Positions 9,121 to 20,080 of a stretch of DNA of 64,000 nucleotides are shown one piece after another. Numbering within the stretch: position 1 is the first letter of the stretch; every line of letters begins with the position of its first letter. The stretch lies in contig NZ_BCRP01000006.1 in the NCBI RefSeq assembly GCF_001552655.1, positions 1 through 64,000 of the forward strand, read 5' to 3'. The position numbers and the translations under genes are program-made. Under the pieces are notes generated by a model. The model was not told where the DNA came from, did not search any database, and saw nothing but the letters and a program-made list of their open reading frames with translations. The stretch is from Alicyclobacillus kakegawensis NBRC 103104 (GTDB lineage: Bacteria; Bacillota; Bacilli; Alicyclobacillales; Alicyclobacillaceae).

Positions 9121-10740
9121 TCACGCCTGCTTGCGAACCAACAGGCTGTGGCCGGTCATTTCCCTTGGCGTCGGCACGCCGATGAGATCGAGCAGCGTCG
9201 GCGCCAAATCGGCCAGGCCGCCCGGGTGAATCTCGTAGTCATTCGACGTCACGACCAGGGGCACCAATTCCAGGGTATGCGTCGTGCAGGGCTGGCCCGT
9301 GTGCGGATCGACCATAATGTCAGCATTGCCGTGGTCGGCCGTGACCAGCGCCACCCCACCTTGACTCGCGAGAGCGTCAAGCACCCGGCCCAGACACTCA
9401 TCCACCGCTTCAATCGCCCGGATGGCCGCCTCCAGATTTCCGGTGTGGCCGACCATGTCGGGATTCGCGAAGTTGAGGATGACGACGTCGATGTCGCCGG
9501 AACGGATGCGCTCCACAGCCGCGTCCGCCACTTCGTAGGCGCTCATCTCCGGCTTCAAATCGTAAGTCGCGACCTTCGGCGACGGAACCAGGATGCGCTC
9601 CTCACCGGGGAAGGGCGCCTCCCGCCCGCCGGACATGAAGAACGTCACATGCGGGTACTTCTCCGTCTCCGCGATGCGCAGTTGGGTCAAGCCAGCCCGA
9701 GACAGCACCTCGCCCAGCGTGTTGTCCAAGTCGACCGGGGCGAAGGCCACCACGCCGCCCACCGTCTCGCTGAACTTGGTCATGCAGACATAGTGGACGT
9801 GCGGAAACTGGGGACCACGGTCAAATTCACGAAAATCCTCGTTGGTGAACACGCGCGAGATCTGAATCGCCCGGTCAGGACGAAAGTTGAACATGATGAC
9901 GGCGTCACCATCGACAATGCGCCCAATGGGCTGACCCTGATGGTCGACGAGTACGGTCGGCTCGATGAACTCGTCGGTCACTCCCTGCTCGTAACTGGCG
10001 CGAATGGCCTGCACAGGGTCTTGCGCGCGCTTGCCCTCGCCATACACCATCGCCCGGTACGCCCGCTCCGTCCGGTCCCAGCGATTGTCCCTGTCCATGC
10101 CGTAGTAGCGGCCGGAGATGGTGGCCACTTGACCGACACCCTGTTCCTTGACAACCTCGAGCACCCGCTGCATGTAATCGACACCCGATGTGGGCGGTAC
10201 ATCGCGGCCGTCCATGAAGGCGTGCACGTAGACGCGCTGCACGTGGTTGTCAGCCGCCAGGCGAATGAGCGCCAACAGGTGGTCCAAATGGCTGTGCACG
10301 CCCCCTTCCGACACCAGTCCCATCAAATGCAGGCTGCTGCCGCGGGACTGCACGTGCCGGATAGCGCCCAGCAAAGCCTCGTTTTGCGCGAACGCGCCGG
10401 AGGCAATAGCCATATTGATGCGCGTCAGGTCCTGATACAGGATGCGCCCGGCGCCGATGGTCGTGTGCCCGACTTCCGAGTTGCCAAACTGGTCGTCCGG
10501 CAGTCCGACCGCTTCCTCGCTGGCCTTCAAGGTCGTGTGCGGGTGAGTGCGCCACAGCTTGTCGAACACCGGCTTGTTGGCCAGCGCCACCGCGTTGGCC
10601 TCCCGCTCGCGCCTCCATCCAAAACCGTCCAGGATGATGAGGGCTGCCGGCCCGCGTCCGTTCGGTCTGGGCTTGCGGGCAAAGCCTGGGTCTATCTTCG
10701 TCCACTGGGTTTTACGCTCCCCGTCAGCCATTTTGTCCAC
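9121..10740 (-). CDS. gpmI: 2,3-bisphosphoglycerate-independent phosphoglycerate mutase
   Basis: A 539-residue manganese-dependent mutase interconverting 3- and 2-phosphoglycerate. The metal-binding LDGFG and the phosphorylated serine in GNSEVGH are at about residues 38 and 88; later metal ligands are in [12 protein letters not shown] and TADHGNAD. The N-terminus is about 25 residues longer than usual. The start at 10740 overlaps tpiA by 17 bases; the in-frame ATG (MADGERK) at 10731 would overlap by only 8, and either start suggests translational coupling. Confidence 0.95.
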   Translation of the reverse strand: MDKMADGERKTQWTKIDPGFARKPRPNGRGPAALIILDGFGWRREREANAVALANKPVFDKLWRTHPHTTLKASEEAVGLPDDQFGNSEVGHTTIGAGRILYQDLTRINMAIASGAFAQNEALLGAIRHVQSRGSSLHLMGLVSEGGVHSHLDHLLALIRLAADNHVQRVYVHAFMDGRDVPPTSGVDYMQRVLEVVKEQGVGQVATISGRYYGMDRDNRWDRTERAYRAMVYGEGKRAQDPVQAIRASYEQGVTDEFIEPTVLVDHQGQPIGRIVDGDAVIMFNFRPDRAIQISRVFTNEDFREFDRGPQFPHVHYVCMTKFSETVGGVVAFAPVDLDNTLGEVLSRAGLTQLRIAETEKYPHVTFFMSGGREAPFPGEERILVPSPKVATYDLKPEMSAYEVADAAVERIRSGDIDVVILNFANPDMVGHTGNLEAAIRAIEAVDECLGRVLDALASQGGVALVTADHGNADIMVDPHTGQPCTTHTLELVPLVVTSNDYEIHPGGLADLAPTLLDLIGVPTPREMTGHSLLVRKQA

Positions 10741-11533
10741 CCCCTACGCCTGGCTGGGCAAGCGCCTCCGCCATTTGTGCAAACGATTCCGCGTCCAAAC
10801 TGGCTCCGCCGACCAGCGCCCCATCAATGTCCGGTTGGGCGACGAAGGCGCCGATGTTGGCCGGCTTCACGCTGCCGCCGTACAAGATGCGGACAGCCCC
10901 TGCTGCGTCGCTGCCAAATGCGTCCGCCACCTCGGCGCGAATCGCCTGGATGACCGCTTGCGCCTCTGCGGGTGTCGGGGTCTTGCCACTGCCAATCGCC
11001 CACACCGGCTCGTAGGCCACCACGGCCGCAGCCACGGCCTGTGCGGTGAGAAGGGAGAGTCCCTTGCGCACCTGCCCTCGCACCACCGCTTCGGTCCGCC
11101 CCGCTTCACGCTCGCTCAGGTCCTCGCCGACACAGAGCACAGGAATCATGCCGCTGTCCGAGACCGCCTGGACCTTGCGGGCTGCCCACTCGTCGCTCTC
11201 GCCGAAAATCTGCCGCCGTTCCGAGTGCCCAACCAGCACGTAACGGGTCTTTAACTCGCTTAGCATCGCCGGTGAAATCTCGCCGGTGAACGCTCCCTGC
11301 GCCTCAAAATACACGTTTTGCGCACCCACGGCCACTTTCGTCGGCAGCATGACCGGCAGGATGTGCAGCGCCGTAAACGGAGCGCAAACCACGTAGTCCA
11401 CGTGCTCGGGCAGGCGCTGGCTGCGCTGGCCCAGCGCCTCCGCAAAGGAGCGCGCCTCGGCCACCGTCTTGTGCATTTTCCAGTTTCCCATCAACAGCTT
11501 GCGTCTGCTCACGTATCGTCCCCCGCTCTCCAT
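10724..11533 (-). CDS. tpiA: Triosephosphate isomerase
   Basis: Interconverts dihydroxyacetone phosphate and glyceraldehyde 3-phosphate. Catalytic residues are visible: Lys in MGNWKMHK, His in VLVGHSERR and Glu in [16 protein letters not shown], with the phosphate-binding [11 protein letters not shown] near the end. At 269 residues it is slightly long; the first residues MESGGRY may be upstream of the true start, since a GTG ([12 protein letters not shown]) fits family length better. It lies 51 bases after pgk and overlaps gpmI. Confidence 0.96.
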   Translation of the reverse strand: MESGGRYVSRRKLLMGNWKMHKTVAEARSFAEALGQRSQRLPEHVDYVVCAPFTALHILPVMLPTKVAVGAQNVYFEAQGAFTGEISPAMLSELKTRYVLVGHSERRQIFGESDEWAARKVQAVSDSGMIPVLCVGEDLSEREAGRTEAVVRGQVRKGLSLLTAQAVAAAVVAYEPVWAIGSGKTPTPAEAQAVIQAIRAEVADAFGSDAAGAVRILYGGSVKPANIGAFVAQPDIDGALVGGASLDAESFAQMAEALAQPGVGGGQNG

Positions 11534-11584
11534 TGCCAGAGCTGTTGGCGCGGCTTGTTCCCATCGCCGCGCCGCCGCAGCGAC

Positions 11585-12772
11585 TTACACCTTGTCTGAC
11601 AGCGCGGCCACGCCCGGCAGCGTCTTGCCCTCGAGAAATTCCAGCGATGCCCCGCCGCCTGTGGACACGTGCGTCAACTTCCCTGCCAATCCTGTCTCTT
11701 CCACAGCCGCCACTGAGTCACCGCCGCCGATGATAGTCACCCCGTCGACCTCGGCCATCGCCTCGGCGATACCCTTGGTCCCAACCGCAAAGGCCGGCAT
11801 TTCAAACACGCCCATGGGTCCGTTCCAGATGACCGTGTGCGCCGCCCGGACGGTCTTCTGATACTCGGTCAGAGTCTCGGGTCCAATGTCCAGCGCCAGC
11901 CCTTTCTCTGGCATGGCATCAACCGAATAGACCCGGTGCGGCGCATCCGCCGCAAACCGTTCGGCGACCACCACGTCTGTCGGCAGCAGGAGCTTCCGGC
12001 CGTCCGCCTTCGCCTTGTCCAGCAGGGCGCGCGCGGTGTCAATCGCGCTCTCCTCGACCAGCGATTCGGCCAGTTGACGGCCCTGAGCCTTCAGAAAGGT
12101 GTTGGCCATGCCGCCGCCGATGAGCAGCGCGTCCACCTTGCCGAGCAGGTTCTCTATCACGCCAATCTTGTCCGAAATCTTGGCGCCGCCAATCACAGCC
12201 ACAAACGGGCGCGCAGGATTCGCCAGGGCATCGCCCATGATACGGATTTCCCGCTCCAACAAAAGACCCGCCACGGCGGTCAGCTGCCGCGCCACTCCGG
12301 CCGTGGATGCGTGCGCCCGATGGGCCGTACCGAAAGCGTCGTTGACAAACACGTCGCCCAAGCGAGCCAACGCAGCCGCAAAGTCCGCGTCGTTTTTCTC
12401 CTCCTGCGCATGAAAGCGCAGGTTCTCAAGAAGCAGGACCTGCCCGGGCCGCAGGTTCTCGGCCGCCGCCTGGGCGATAGGCCCGACGCAATCCTCGACA
12501 AACGAGACCGACCAATTTGGCCTCAACCGACGCAGGTGTTCGGCCACCGGCGCCAAGGTGTACGCCGGATTGGGCTTTCCTTTCGGACGGCCCAAGTGGC
12601 TCATCAGCACCACAGCCGCTCCCTGCCCGAGCAGGTACTCAATTGTCGGCAGGGCGGCGCGGATACGCGTGTCGTCAGCCACCTTGCCGTCCTTCATCGG
12701 CACGTTGAAATCCACCCGAACCAAGGCCCGCTTGCCTTGCCAGTCCACATCGTTGACGGTCATCTTGGCCAT
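11585..12772 (-). CDS. pgk: Phosphoglycerate kinase
   Basis: A 395-residue enzyme that makes ATP from 1,3-bisphosphoglycerate and ADP. The substrate-binding [13 protein letters not shown], the HLGRP loop, the nucleotide-binding [16 protein letters not shown] and the C-terminal GGGDSVAAV and [13 protein letters not shown] motifs are complete. It follows gapA by 88 bases in the glycolytic operon. Length is typical. Confidence 0.97.
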   Translation of the reverse strand: MAKMTVNDVDWQGKRALVRVDFNVPMKDGKVADDTRIRAALPTIEYLLGQGAAVVLMSHLGRPKGKPNPAYTLAPVAEHLRRLRPNWSVSFVEDCVGPIAQAAAENLRPGQVLLLENLRFHAQEEKNDADFAAALARLGDVFVNDAFGTAHRAHASTAGVARQLTAVAGLLLEREIRIMGDALANPARPFVAVIGGAKISDKIGVIENLLGKVDALLIGGGMANTFLKAQGRQLAESLVEESAIDTARALLDKAKADGRKLLLPTDVVVAERFAADAPHRVYSVDAMPEKGLALDIGPETLTEYQKTVRAAHTVIWNGPMGVFEMPAFAVGTKGIAEAMAEVDGVTIIGGGDSVAAVEETGLAGKLTHVSTGGGASLEFLEGKTLPGVAALSDKV

Positions 12773-12860
12773 CAGCGGCTCACCATCCCCCTACACACTG
12801 CAAAGGGGAGAATGGAACATCCTCCCCCATCCGATGGTTATTGTAGCAAACGCGCCCTTG

Positions 12861-14931
<2,071 letters not shown>

Positions 14932-14994
14932 GTGGACGCACCTCCCTTCTGACCACGCCTTTGGTGGCGCAGGACCATCGCCGGAAGCTATCGG

Positions 14995-15030
14995 GACAAA
15001 TTTTGTCCCTATGGTACAAATTTCGTCCCG
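14995..15030 (-). promoter_or_regulatory. CggR operator upstream of the glycolytic operon
   Basis: The minus strand reads CGGGAC-N6-TGTA-N4-AGGGAC-N6-TGTC, a near-perfect match to the published CggR operator (CGGGAC-N6-TGTC-N4-CGGGAC-N6-TGTC). It lies 64-99 bases upstream of the GTG start of cggR. A possible promoter, TTGGCG-N18-TACCAT, overlaps it with the -10 between the two half-sites; this promoter call is weaker than the operator call. Confidence 0.88.
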
Positions 15031-15156
15031 AAGGCGCCAAGAACAACCTGTCTCTTTCATTCTAGACACTCAGCGTGGCGGTTGCAACTGGGCATCCGCC
15101 CAATCTTCGCCCGGACGTACGGGCCGCCCTTCGCAGGCGATCCCGCCCGCACTGCT

Positions 15157-16476
15157 CTACGCCAAGCGACGGCGCTTGTTGGAACTGGGAATCGCCATCT
15201 GTTCGCGGTACTTGGCCACCGTTCGCCGCGAGACATGTATACCTGCCGCTTTCAGGCGCTCGCAAATGGCCTGGTCGGAAAGTGGCTGGCGCGGGTCTTC
15301 CTGGGCCACCCAATCCCGCATCAGCTGTTTCACCGCCTGCGCGGACACGCCCTCGTGGTCAGACGTCAATTCACCCGCAAAGAACGATTTCAGTTCCCAG
15401 ATGCCGTGCGGAGTCTGCATATACTTCCCGCGCGTCGCGCGACTGACCGTCGATTCATGCACCCCCACTTGGTCCGCAACCTCGCGCAGCGTCAATGGTT
15501 GCAGCCGCGCCGGCCCATGCTGGAAGAACGGCTGCTGCGCCGCGACGATGGCCTCCGCCACGCGCTGCAGGGTCTGCCGGCGCTGCTCCAAGCAGCGCAA
15601 CAACCATTCCACCGACTGCTGCTTCTGGCGCAGAAATTCGGCCGTACGGCTGTCGGGCGGGGATTGCAACAGGCGTAGATAGTGACGGTTCCAGCGCAGT
15701 CTCGGGTACGCCGACTCACGGGGCAGAACCAAATACCCACCGTCCCATGGACGAACTTCCAACTCCGGCACCACGTATACGGGCCGCTCTCCAGCGTAAT
15801 GCCATCCGGGCCGCGGGTTCAACCGGCGCAGCGCGTCCACCGCGGCCTGCACACGGTCCTTCGGCTCCCCAAGCGCCTGACAGAGCCGCTGCCAACGTCC
15901 GGCCGCCACGTCGTCCAGGTGCCGTTCTATCAATTGGCGCACCAGCGGCCGCAGCGAGGCGGGCACAGCCGCCACCTGCAGGAGCAGACACTCCTGGAGA
16001 TTGCGCGCCCCAATGCCGGGCGGATCGCAACTTTGTAAAAGGGCCACCGCGTCGTCCAGCCATCGCGATTCCTCGGCCAAAGCTTCGGCAGGCGGCAGAT
16101 CGCCCAGGAATCCGCTGTCATCGAGGTACCCAAGCAACCGTCGAGCCAGACGGATGACCGGAGCCGGTGCGCCCGAGGTGCGCAGCTGCAGGTCCAGCTG
16201 GTCATACAGGCTCAACTCCCCGGCGGGTTCACGCCTCCACCTCTCATCCGCATCGTTCTCTATCACCGGCCCGCGGCTGCCCCCCGCCAGCCACTGGGCC
16301 AGCGAGGTGCGGGTAAACGGGGGAGGCTCGTATTCCACCAGGGGATTGTCGAGCGCCATCGTGGCCAGCAGGGAGTCCAACTCGGCGGTCGTACACTGCA
16401 ACAGCTCGATGGCCTGCCGCATCTGCGTGGTCATGACCAACTTTTGCGTCTGTTCCTGGATAAGTTCAAACTGCAT
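15157..16476 (-). CDS. rpoN: RNA polymerase sigma-54 factor
   Basis: A 439-residue sigma-54 (SigL in bacilli). The N-terminal activator-interacting region is glutamine-rich (TQKLVMTTQMRQAIELLQC), the core-binding domain follows, and the C-terminal DNA-binding part ends with the RpoN box, here RRTVAKYREQM. Sigma-54 needs an AAA+ activator, and none is encoded in this window. It is transcribed toward the glycolytic operon's promoter region and divergently from comER. Confidence 0.95.
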   Translation of the reverse strand: MQFELIQEQTQKLVMTTQMRQAIELLQCTTAELDSLLATMALDNPLVEYEPPPFTRTSLAQWLAGGSRGPVIENDADERWRREPAGELSLYDQLDLQLRTSGAPAPVIRLARRLLGYLDDSGFLGDLPPAEALAEESRWLDDAVALLQSCDPPGIGARNLQECLLLQVAAVPASLRPLVRQLIERHLDDVAAGRWQRLCQALGEPKDRVQAAVDALRRLNPRPGWHYAGERPVYVVPELEVRPWDGGYLVLPRESAYPRLRWNRHYLRLLQSPPDSRTAEFLRQKQQSVEWLLRCLEQRRQTLQRVAEAIVAAQQPFFQHGPARLQPLTLREVADQVGVHESTVSRATRGKYMQTPHGIWELKSFFAGELTSDHEGVSAQAVKQLMRDWVAQEDPRQPLSDQAICERLKAAGIHVSRRTVAKYREQMAIPSSNKRRRLA

Positions 16477-16661
16477 CCCGATCTCACCTGCCGGTGTCCC
16501 CTTGTTTCAATTGGCCGCTGCATTTGTCTTTGTGGATTCGCCGCAAAGTGCGAATTTCCTGCCACTATCAAGGTATGCACGGCTTTTGCCCGCTTGACAG
16601 CGCAACAAACAAGCCGGTGACGAATACACATATCTACATCATGGGCAGCGAGGTGATTGTC

Positions 16662-17507
16662 GTGAGGATTGGCGTCATCGGCACCGGAGTGATTGGCGGC
16701 ATGCTGGCGCGGGCGTTTGGGCGCCTGCCGGAGGAACAGGTCATCATTTTTAACCGATCCGTTGCCAAGGCGGAGGCCATCCGACGGGAATGCAGCCGCG
16801 TCCGTATCGCGCACTCGCTGCCGGACCTCGTCACCGCCTGCGACCTGGTGCTGTTGTGCACCCGGCCCAGCGATGCAAAGGAGGTGATGGCCGACATCGG
16901 CCCCGCTCTGCGGTCAAACCAGACCCTGGTGACCACCATCAGCCAGATCCCGATAGCCCTCTGGGAGCAACAAACCGCAGCCCGGGTGGCGACGGTCATC
17001 CCCAGCATCACCCAGACTGTACAAAGCGGCGTCGTACTCATCTGCTATGGCTCCCGGTTTGACGGCTTTCAGGAGCGGTTTGAGACGATATTCGGCCGCA
17101 TCGCCACACCGTTTGTGGTCGAGGAGCGCCAGCTGCGGCTCAGTTCCGACCTGGCCAGCTGCGGTCCCGCCTTCCTGGCCCACATTCTGAGCCAGTGGTC
17201 GGTGGCCGCCGCGCGCATGGGCGACCTAAGCCAGGCGGAATGCGAATACATTCTCAGCCGCATGCTCATAGGTGTCAGCGACCTGTTGAAAAACGGGTTC
17301 ACGCTGTCGGAGATCATCCGCCAAGTGGCCATTCCGGGTGGCATCACCGAGGCCGGCATCGAGAGCCTCGGCGCTGATCTGCAGGGACTCTTCGTGCGCC
17401 TGCACCGTGCGACCAACGGCGGTCACCCACCCACCGCGACAGCGGCTGGAACCAAGGCACGGGAACCGGATGTGTTTTCCTCACCGTACATCAACGGCGC
17501 AAATTGA
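16662..17507 (+). CDS. comER: ComER-like pyrroline-5-carboxylate reductase homologue
   Basis: A 281-residue member of the pyrroline-5-carboxylate reductase family. The dinucleotide fold is VRIGVIGTGVIGGMLARAF; family motifs SCGPAFLAHILSQW and IPGGITEAGI lie in the C-terminal half. Divergence from true ProC and overall pattern match ComER, linked in bacilli to competence and sporulation/biofilm control; its reaction is not established. I chose the GTG at 16662 because GAGGTG stands 6 bases upstream; the longer frame from 16494 has an unlikely N-terminus. Confidence 0.8.
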   Translation: MRIGVIGTGVIGGMLARAFGRLPEEQVIIFNRSVAKAEAIRRECSRVRIAHSLPDLVTACDLVLLCTRPSDAKEVMADIGPALRSNQTLVTTISQIPIALWEQQTAARVATVIPSITQTVQSGVVLICYGSRFDGFQERFETIFGRIATPFVVEERQLRLSSDLASCGPAFLAHILSQWSVAAARMGDLSQAECEYILSRMLIGVSDLLKNGFTLSEIIRQVAIPGGITEAGIESLGADLQGLFVRLHRATNGGHPPTATAAGTKAREPDVFSSPYINGAN

Positions 17508-17514
17508 CAACTTT

Positions 17515-17521
17515 TGTCGAA
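17515..17521 (+). promoter_or_regulatory. Candidate 0A box
   Basis: TGTCGAA is a perfect match to the Spo0A-binding box, lying 81 bases upstream of the sensor kinase start and 7 bases after comER. A 7-base match can occur by chance, so the call rests on its position in front of a sporulation-type kinase. Confidence 0.4.
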
Positions 17522-17601
17522 TGGCCAATTCCCTATCAGAATCGTCTTGTCCTTCTTGAGGAAAAGACCGATAATATTTGTAGACATATTGGAACGGGTA
17601 G

Positions 17602-19227
17602 GTGACACATTTGGACCAGGCGTCTGTGCTTCCTCAGCAGGTTAGCGCGCAGGCCCACGCCGACGCGGCGGGTGACCTATCTGGGGATGCCGGATCGCTC
17701 GTCTATGAAGGACGTGGAAGAAAGGTGCGGCCCAACATGCGAGTGTTCAATGGCACAGTGGACAAGCGACGCTCTGTCGATGTGGAGCTTGGTAACCGCA
17801 TTCATCAACACCTAACTTGGGTACGTGCTGCGCGCGAACACTTTGAACCGGTCCTGAAGCGACTGGACCGGCCGGATGTCACGGTGTTGGTTACGTGCCC
17901 AGACGGGTATCTGCTGGACATTGTCGGCGACATCCAGCAGGTTTCCCAGCCGCTCCGGGACAGTCTGAGAGTGGGCGCCAACCTGCTGCAGTGGACAAGC
18001 CCGCACCCTGCGTTGACGCGCGCTCTCGCCAGCGGCTGCTGCTCGACGGTGGAGGACCAACAAGGCCATTACGGACTGGCGCGCTATGTGGCGGCTGGAG
18101 GAGTGCGGCCGCGCGGCCGTGATCGCGTGGTGGGCGCCTTTGTGATTCAAACCGACAGCTGTGGCTTGGTCAGCCCCATCCTCTCCGTTCTGGCGGAATC
18201 GGCCACCGTCGCCCTGGTGAACTGGTGGACGATGGAAGAACAACGCCAGGACCTGATGCGCCTGCACCTCGGACTCGTCAGCCAAATGGAGTATCACCTT
18301 GTCTTCATGGACGAGTCGGGCGGACTGATGGATGAGCGTCACCCGATTCCGGTGAACGACCAGACCCGTCAGCGGATGCTGGACCTGACCCGCAACGAGG
18401 AAGGGCAAATCCAGGAGTTGGCGATAGGTGACAGGATCTACATCGTGGATGTGCGCACCTTGACCGATCCAACCGGGCAAGTGCGCCGCAAACTGGGGTT
18501 GTTCCGCGACATCACGCAATCGAAGCAGTGGCAGGGGCAAGTCCGCGACATTGAGAAGATGTCGCTTTTGACCTCGATGGCGGCGGGGATTGCCCATGAG
18601 ATCCGCAACCCGCTGACCTCGGCGCGCGGGTTTCTGCAGCTCATCACCGAGCACCTGACGTCCGAGCAGGACCGGCGGTTCATCGACCTGACGCTGGGAG
18701 AACTCGACCGCATCAACCTGCTGGTCAAAGACTTCATGTCCCTGGCCCGACCGCAGGATATACAGTTCACCCGGATCAACCTGAACGACGTGCTGTCCGG
18801 ATTGGCGCGGTTTGTACAGCCGGAATCGGCGTTGCGCGGGGTGAGCTTTGAAACGGAGATTCTGCCGGAACCTGTTTTTGTTGAAGCCGACGCCAACCAA
18901 TTGAAACAGGTGCTGCTCAACATCATCCAAAACGCCCTGCAGGCATGCACCCCGCGTGACCTGGTGCGCGTTTCGTTGACCGCTGAACGGGACGAAGTCT
19001 GCATTCGCGTTCAGGACACCGGATGCGGGATGAGCCCACAGCAACTGGAGCACGTGTTTCAACCGTTTTTTACGACCAAGGAGGCGGGAACCGGACTGGG
19101 GTTGGCCATCAGCAAGCAGATCATCGAAGAGCACCAAGGCAGCATCAGCGTGGAGAGCGTTGTCAACGAAGGGACCACCGTCTCTATACGGCTCCGCCGC
19201 GCTCAGCCTGAGGCGTCAACCGCTTAG
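17602..19227 (+). CDS. Cytoplasmic sensor histidine kinase (GAF-like/PAS/HisKA/HATPase), sporulation-kinase type
   Basis: A 541-residue kinase with no membrane segment. Residues about 60-210 resemble the receiver domain of sigma-54 activators of the AcoR type (VLVTCPDGYLLDIVGD, then an RVGANLLQW stretch). A PAS domain follows (about 220-305, ending FRDITQSK), then the HisKA helix with H332 in AHEIRNPLTSARGF, the N box (LLNIIQNALQA) and G boxes DTGCGMS and GTGLGLAIS. Sequence of the kinase core is close to the KinA-E/BatS-like group feeding the Spo0A phosphorelay. No response regulator is adjacent. Start GTG at 17602 is taken; TTG at 17611, 6 bases after GGTAGGTG, is an alternative. The 3' end overlaps the convergent GNAT gene by 12 bases. 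Confidence 0.85.
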   Translation: MTHLDQASVLPQQVSAQAHADAAGDLSGDAGSLVYEGRGRKVRPNMRVFNGTVDKRRSVDVELGNRIHQHLTWVRAAREHFEPVLKRLDRPDVTVLVTCPDGYLLDIVGDIQQVSQPLRDSLRVGANLLQWTSPHPALTRALASGCCSTVEDQQGHYGLARYVAAGGVRPRGRDRVVGAFVIQTDSCGLVSPILSVLAESATVALVNWWTMEEQRQDLMRLHLGLVSQMEYHLVFMDESGGLMDERHPIPVNDQTRQRMLDLTRNEEGQIQELAIGDRIYIVDVRTLTDPTGQVRRKLGLFRDITQSKQWQGQVRDIEKMSLLTSMAAGIAHEIRNPLTSARGFLQLITEHLTSEQDRRFIDLTLGELDRINLLVKDFMSLARPQDIQFTRINLNDVLSGLARFVQPESALRGVSFETEILPEPVFVEADANQLKQVLLNIIQNALQACTPRDLVRVSLTAERDEVCIRVQDTGCGMSPQQLEHVFQPFFTTKEAGTGLGLAISKQIIEEHQGSISVESVVNEGTTVSIRLRRAQPEASTA

Positions 19228-20013
19228 TCCGCTTAGTCCGCCCACCGACGCCGCCCCGTCGTCGCCGGACGCCTGCAGACCACGTTCCCACACGTCCGCC
19301 GCGCCTTGCTCTGCCCCGGTCGGCCGAAACCCGCACACCGCGAAGAAGTTGCGGGCCCGCAGGTTGGTACGCGCCACTTCCACCAGGACACGCTCAAAGC
19401 CAGCAAGTGACAGAAACTGAAGCAGCTCCTGCATGGCCATCCTGCCGATGTGCCGGCGGCGCCACTGGCTCTCCACATAGAACAGCCGAAGCAAGGCCAG
19501 GGAATGAGAAGACTCCACGGCGCAGGCGCCCACCCGCTCTGCGCCGGCGAGGAACAAGAAGGTGTAAGTCTGCGGCGAGTCCAGCCACGACTGCACGTCA
19601 ATCTGCCCGATGCTTCGGGCAGTCGCGCCGGGGCGCCCGTGTTCAAGCGCCGCCACCTCGGTCGCAGCGGCCCGCGCCATGGTCTCCAACCATTCCTTGT
19701 CAGCCGCGCGAACACGCGTAAGCCGCACAGAGTGGGGGGATTCGGCCACCACCACGCTCTGCTCCGGCGCAACAGGCCGACGGGAAGACAGCGGCGCTCG
19801 ACGCGCATCGGCGGCCCGGCGCGCCATCGCCAACGTCCGGCCCACATAGTCAAAGACCAAAAACAGGCTGAACACGCCCCCGTACATCGTGGCCGCCCAG
19901 TCCCACAGCGGAACGGGCTGTCCACGCATGGAAGCGGCTATGCACACCACAACCCCGAGGACAGCGCAAGCCACCGAAAGGATAGCCACCCACCTGCGCA
20001 GCGTGTTCGGCAT
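19216..20013 (-). CDS. Membrane-anchored GNAT-family N-acetyltransferase
   Basis: A 265-residue protein with two predicted membrane helices at about residues 6-29 and 38-58, a short basic linker (GRTLAMARRAADARRA), and a GNAT acetyltransferase domain in the C-terminal 160 residues (LRLFYVESQWRRRHIGRMAMQELL is the acetyl-CoA-binding region; NLRARNFFAVCGF is typical of the last helix). The start MPNTLRRWVAIL has a GGGGGA site just upstream. Acetyl acceptor is unknown. The gene overlaps the kinase gene tail-to-tail, and the short repeat CTTAGTCCG occurs twice there. Confidence 0.7.
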   Translation of the reverse strand: MPNTLRRWVAILSVACAVLGVVVCIAASMRGQPVPLWDWAATMYGGVFSLFLVFDYVGRTLAMARRAADARRAPLSSRRPVAPEQSVVVAESPHSVRLTRVRAADKEWLETMARAAATEVAALEHGRPGATARSIGQIDVQSWLDSPQTYTFLFLAGAERVGACAVESSHSLALLRLFYVESQWRRRHIGRMAMQELLQFLSLAGFERVLVEVARTNLRARNFFAVCGFRPTGAEQGAADVWERGLQASGDDGAASVGGLSGLSG

Positions 20014-20080
20014 GAATCCCCCGTCCTTCCGACAAGATGGATGCGTCCACAACGGCGGCCCCGTGTGCGATCCCGTGGCG

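Noticed and set aside
16594-16599. TTGACA upstream of comER as a promoter
   Set aside because: No acceptable -10 lies 15-19 bases downstream.
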